Shown here in pieces: positions 60,053-64,000 of a stretch of DNA of 64,000 bases. Numbering within the stretch: the first letter of the stretch is position 1; each line of letters opens with the position of its first letter. The translations under genes were made by a program, and so were the position numbers. The notes beneath the pieces are model-generated. The model worked only from the letters and a program-made list of their open reading frames with translations, ran no database searches and was not told the origin of the DNA. The DNA is from Stenopsyche tienmushanensis (Eukaryota; Arthropoda; Insecta; Trichoptera; Stenopsychidae), in assembly GCA_008973525.1 (NCBI GenBank), contig WACJ01000039.1:1178001-1242000 (forward strand). The letters are read 5' to 3'.

Positions 60053-61625
60053 GCATGTTATGTTCAATTTTTTGTAAATAATCTGTTATTTTCGATTGTT
60101 TGCTTTTGAATGAGAGATTTTTATGTATTTCATTGTATGGATCGTGCAATTTGTGAATTTTTTTTTTTAAATTCAAATTTAGAAAAAAAAATATGGAAAA
60201 ATCTTCATTTGAAAAATATAAACCGATGTGTTCGACCGAATCTATCCTTGATGCTTTTTGGATTGAAGTAATTGATCAACTTTTTATTGCTTATTTTTTT
60301 GGACTTTATTGGAAAACATCCTGTATATTAACCCTTTGGCGTTGGATCGTCGCTTTTGGGACGATCGCATCGGTGCGAAAAAAGCGGGCTATCAAAAAAA
60401 CGATTCTTTTGCAATGTTTATTGTGTGCATATGTAAAATATACAATTAAATTTATTTAGGATCCGAAATATAACTGTTTTATATTGTTTATTGATTATAA
60501 GATGATCGATTTCTTTCAAACAAAAACATAGATATTTTTCATTTTCTTGTTTCGTATTCCATTCAAAACTATATTATGAGTCCTTATGTTGTTGTTCACA
60601 TATTTCTTACACATATTGGTCGCACAAAAATTGGAGATATCTTTGAAATTACAGCTTCTGACTAATTTTCAAAGTTTTTTTTCGGCAATAACTTGCCAAA
60701 TTTCTCCCAATTCCAAATGGTTAATGTTTCTTATTTAAATATTTTCAAAGGATTAATAGCAAATTATCCGGGATTTTTATTAATCAAACGATCAAAATAG
60801 ACGGCGAATACACACATCAATCATTTTATAAAATAAAAATTAAAAGAAAACACGTTCGTGACGTTGGAAAGACTATTTTCTTTGCACCCACCCAGTTTCT
60901 ATAAAATCGATCGCGATATATTTAGATGAATAGTGGAAGCGTTATATACTCGAGCTAATTTTTTAATTAGCGAATCTCCGATGTGTCCCTGATTTCATTC
61001 CAAGATCTAAATTATTATCCGGAAATCTAGAAAACAACCATTGGCTCTGTATTCCACGGACGTCATCAATTCAACATCCAAAGAAACCATTGAGCTACGT
61101 CATATCCATTTCGTAAAACGGCAAATTTAAAACTACCATTAACTTAATTTTTTTTTGTCGAAACATTGCAATAAAGTTGTTCGTGGATGTTTACGATTTG
61201 ATTCCCTTTTTTGTGCTATTAAATACGGGAAGCGTCTAATGCGATGGCCACTCTTGTTCGACGCTCGAATATTTCCTTGGCAGGAATTCAACAGATTTCC
61301 ACTACACTTATTGGAAGTCCACCGAAGATTATTTCTGACATCCGTTATTAAGATAAAAACATGATGATCTACAGCTTCTCATAATTGACGTTTCCCACTC
61401 TAAAATTACTCCGGAGTTCAAGTTCGAACTTCTTGGGTCAACATCCATGGAAAACAAATTCGAACGTGATGCATCGACAAATACATAATGATGCAAACAA
61501 TCGCTTCGTAATATTTTTTGTCTGAAATTATCGTAGTCATCTTGTAATTGAGTCAATTTACATTGATACGTGACTAATTAGAATTGAAGCATTTGTAAAC
61601 CCAATAGTAGCTGGATCGTTATTTT
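60053..61625. other. No recognisable gene
   Basis: The open frame 60193-60459 (+, 88 codons) begins MEKSSFEKYKPMCSTESILD. It has an aromatic, hydrophobic stretch but no family resemblance. Others at 61155-61364 and 61329-61556 are similar. Confidence 0.35.
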
Positions 61626-61629
61626 GACA

Positions 61630-61798
61630 CACATTCGACCCGCCGTAATCCGACAATTTGTCGGATTACGGCAGTCCTTATAGTCTGGAACTTTTTGGAA
61701 AAGCTTTACCGTACATAAATACTATACTTGTATCGGGATGTCGGACTACAAGGGGCGCCGGATTAGATTAAGGCCGGATTATCGCGGGTCTACTGTAT
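61630..61798. mobile_element. pogo-type MITE with internal perfect palindrome
   Basis: The right end, read as complement, is CAGTAGACCCGCGATAATCC, a pogo/Tigger-type terminal repeat. The left end is GACCCGCCGTAATCCGACAA. At 61642-61672, GCCGTAATCCGACAA and its exact complement flank a single T. Inside are CTATACTTGTATCGGGATGT and GGGGCGCCGGATTAGA, shared with 18600, 31910 and 38960. No coding sequence. Confidence 0.85.
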
Positions 61799-62559
61799 TT
61801 AATATTGCAAATCGGATAAAAGCTATTCATTAATGCACAAAATTCGTCGTACATTTTGATACTTATGATAGATCTTTATAATATGAATGGTGATTAATAT
61901 AATTTCATTTTCAATAAAGGATCATTTGAAAATGAAGACCAAGTGGCAATAATTTAGCGCTTCGATAAATTCGAAGAAATTCGATTTTTAACATGTTGTA
62001 CCTGTCGCGTCATACATCTTGCCCAATATGGAAAGGATACGAAAACGCCACAATACCATGGAAAGGACTGCAATTCGCCTGCCTCAACGTTCTGCATTTA
62101 TACTGCAAAATATTCGACAAGGAAGAAATATTCGATATGGTAGTCAGGTATGCATTTCGAATGTTCAATCGTCCGAGGCGGCAGTTGACGACGCCTGATC
62201 CCACCATAGAGTCCTTTGTTTACGCCCGCTTTTAATCCAATTAATATACCCTCTAAACCTGTTTCTAATTTGCATTCATGTATGCAAATGTCGTTATTCC
62301 AGGGATATTTAGATTGTGACGCCTTTGTCCATTTGCACGTATTAAATTGGTTAGCAAACATATTTGGTTAAATTAGGTGTGAATTATGGACAAACACTAA
62401 TGCGATCATGGCCTTAAATATCTCCATTGCGAAGAATTAAACGTGTTTTATTTATCTGCAAGTTTAAATGACGCCTGAACAAAATGGCGGCAAATTCAAA
62501 CGGATGTTTTTTGAACTTAATGTCAACCCTTTGAATAGTGAGCTAATTTAAAATCATCA
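61799..62559. other. No certain gene; open frame at 61993-62235
   Basis: The + frame 61993-62235 (80 codons) reads MLYLSRHTSCPIWKGYENAT and later RPRRQLTTPDPTIES. It is less AT-rich than its surroundings, but both strands are open here and no domain or splice pair was recognised. Confidence 0.3.
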
Positions 62560-62830
62560 TAAATTTAGATGCTATATTTGTATATCCACCATCCTTATAA
62601 ATCAATTTATCTGGCAAGACCGTCGCAGCGTGTATGAAGCTTGTATATGAATAAATGAACACTGTAGATAGCACACAATATTCGGTCATTTTTTCAAGTA
62701 AACATAAACAATACACTTGATTAATTATATCATTTTCGTTTCATTCCAAACTCAATGTATAAGAATGCTCTTTCTGAATCATCGGAATTCGGACACAACT
62801 CTATGTCTTACCTCTTTAATAGGTTAAATG
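62560..62830 (-). repeat. Repeat family A, reversed, both ends present
   Basis: GACCGTCGCAGCGTGTATGA and ACTGTAGATAGCACACAATA at the left match the 3' part of 25.4-26.0 kb. GAATGCTCTTTCTGAATCAT and TCGGACACAACTCTATGTCT at the right match its 5' part. It is shorter than the 25.4-kb copy because of an internal deletion. Confidence 0.75.
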
Positions 62831-64000
62831 TCATTTTAAACGATTCTTGAATGTACTGATTTAAACGCATATTCTTAATTTAAATTTGATTCATATAACA
62901 TTTGTTGATGACTAATGAATACCTGAATATTTTTATCAAGTTATCCGACTCCAAAATCACTATCGGTACCGTTCGAAGCAAATCGATCTATGATTGTGAA
63001 CGAGTTTCTCGGAGAAGATTAATATTTATCTATTGGCTGACTTGAGAACAGTTTTTATCGAATACAAATTTGCAGATAAACAACCATGTCTTCCCAAATA
63101 CCTCAAACAACAATCAAAGATAGACATTTGGATCTACGAAATATCGGTCTCAATTAATTTCAGACGACTTTAAAAGCATTCCGATCGGAGAGAAATGCAA
63201 CCGAGGACCAAATATTGATGCTTCTGATGATTCTATAAAAGCATCGCGTCTTTGATGATGGATTATGCAAGCAATAAAATCGATCGCTGAAGATTGAGTC
63301 ATAATTTGTGGGTCCATCAGATTTGGGCACTACAAATTTGACATTTGGAACAAGCAGTTTAAATGGGATAAAACATTTAGAAGATGAAGTCTTCCATTAT
63401 TTTTGAAAATATGAACATTGCGATTGATGATTTCTTTTCAAAGAGGCACTCGATGAAATTATTAGATGCATCGAAAAGTCTTTGACAATAAAAATGCTTA
63501 TTTATTCATAATTTTCTTCATTACAACTTACTATTTTCTACAGGTTTTTGAGTTGTTCAATTTCTCTTTTGTAAAATTCTTGTGGTTTTGAATCGAAATT
63601 TGTACAAATTTGATTTTCGGCTTTAATTGTGTTTCAAAAACGTTTTAATAGCGTCGGAGTCAGGTCTGGTGAATACTAAATTGTTCCTGATTAATTCTCG
63701 ACGTTTGACCCAATATCTTGTTCACCATTTCCGATTGCTGATAATATGTGCTGTTATAGTTTGCCACATAAATTCATAATGAATAATTCCTTAAACATCC
63801 CATCAACCGCATCAAATAATCTTGCGGGTCGTCAATCCGGGTTTCGGAGTCGGACTTTTGACTTTTACGACTTTGTCATAAACAGCCCATTTTTCATCCC
63901 TAACAGAGATGTTGTCTTCACCGTATCTGTATAAAAACTGCGCTCAAACGAGCGTCTATCAAAATCGGCAAGGACTTATCGATACACCTAATACTATCAA
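62831..64000. other. Right edge, no recognisable gene
   Basis: AT-rich. The + frame 63746-63934 has no domain. No PET or LIM coding exon was seen before the end of the window. Confidence 0.4.

Noticed and set aside
61993..62235. 80-codon + frame considered as a PET/LIM exon
   Set aside because: Only scattered Cys residues, no C-x2-C pairs or PET residues, and the opposite strand is equally open.
35701..64000. Search for the next PET-LIM exon (KIC...C.C, then PET)
   Set aside because: No + strand stretch with the expected KxCxxCxC pattern behind an acceptor in the right phase was found; the exons probably lie beyond the window.

Overview
The window looks like an AT-rich insect (arthropod) nuclear genome. 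Evidence: exons with GT/AG splice sites and very long introns, and many decayed mariner, pogo/Tigger, hAT and R1-type LINE copies of the kinds common in insects. I cannot fix the order or species. No bacterial operon, rRNA, tRNA or CRISPR array is visible.

The one gene I can name with fair confidence is on the + strand: a Limpet (Lmpt)/Testin/LMCD1-type PET-LIM protein. A large, hydrophilic, disordered coding exon (6314-8224) ends in phase 0 at a GT donor. It joins in frame, across a 27,390-base intron, to an 86-base exon (35615-35700) that encodes the start of the Cys-rich region preceding the PET domain in this family. The rest of that region and the PET and LIM exons are not in the window. 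A third likely coding exon (47626-47921, +) opens a polar, basic protein N-terminus and ends at a GTGAG donor in the same phase as exon 35615-35700. It could therefore be an alternative first exon feeding the same downstream PET/LIM exons, though it could also belong to another gene.

Repeats fill much of the rest. Left edge (1-1610): an antisense Tc1/mariner-superfamily transposase split by a 5'-truncated R1-type LINE with 9-bp target duplications. Long intron (8.2-35.6 kb): hAT fragments (8.5, 11.6 kb), a 327-bp hAT MITE with 8-bp duplications nested in another repeat (14.87 kb), an internally deleted mariner (15.5 kb), pogo/Tigger fragments (18.5, 31.5 kb), a composite repeat that includes a mariner fragment (21.5-22.2 kb), nested LINE/repeat H sequence (27.9-29.0 kb) and a palindromic foldback (31.1 kb).

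After 35.7 kb: Helitron-like pieces, a GC-rich block (38.3 kb), a complete but internally deleted hAT with perfect 8-bp duplications (40.8 kb), a second nested complex (51.9-53.2 kb), two copies of a second mariner (55.1, 59.5 kb), a reversed hAT piece (56.8 kb), a promoter-like region (57.7-58.0 kb) and a pogo MITE (61.6 kb). Long stretches between these hold only AT-rich sequence with short chance ORFs.

I found no convincing new enzymatic or defence system. The points most worth following up are the possible alternative promoter of the PET-LIM gene, the dated nested insertions, a repeat family whose GC-rich hairpin stays paired in five or six diverged copies, and a possible decayed coding region near 22.8-23.2 kb.
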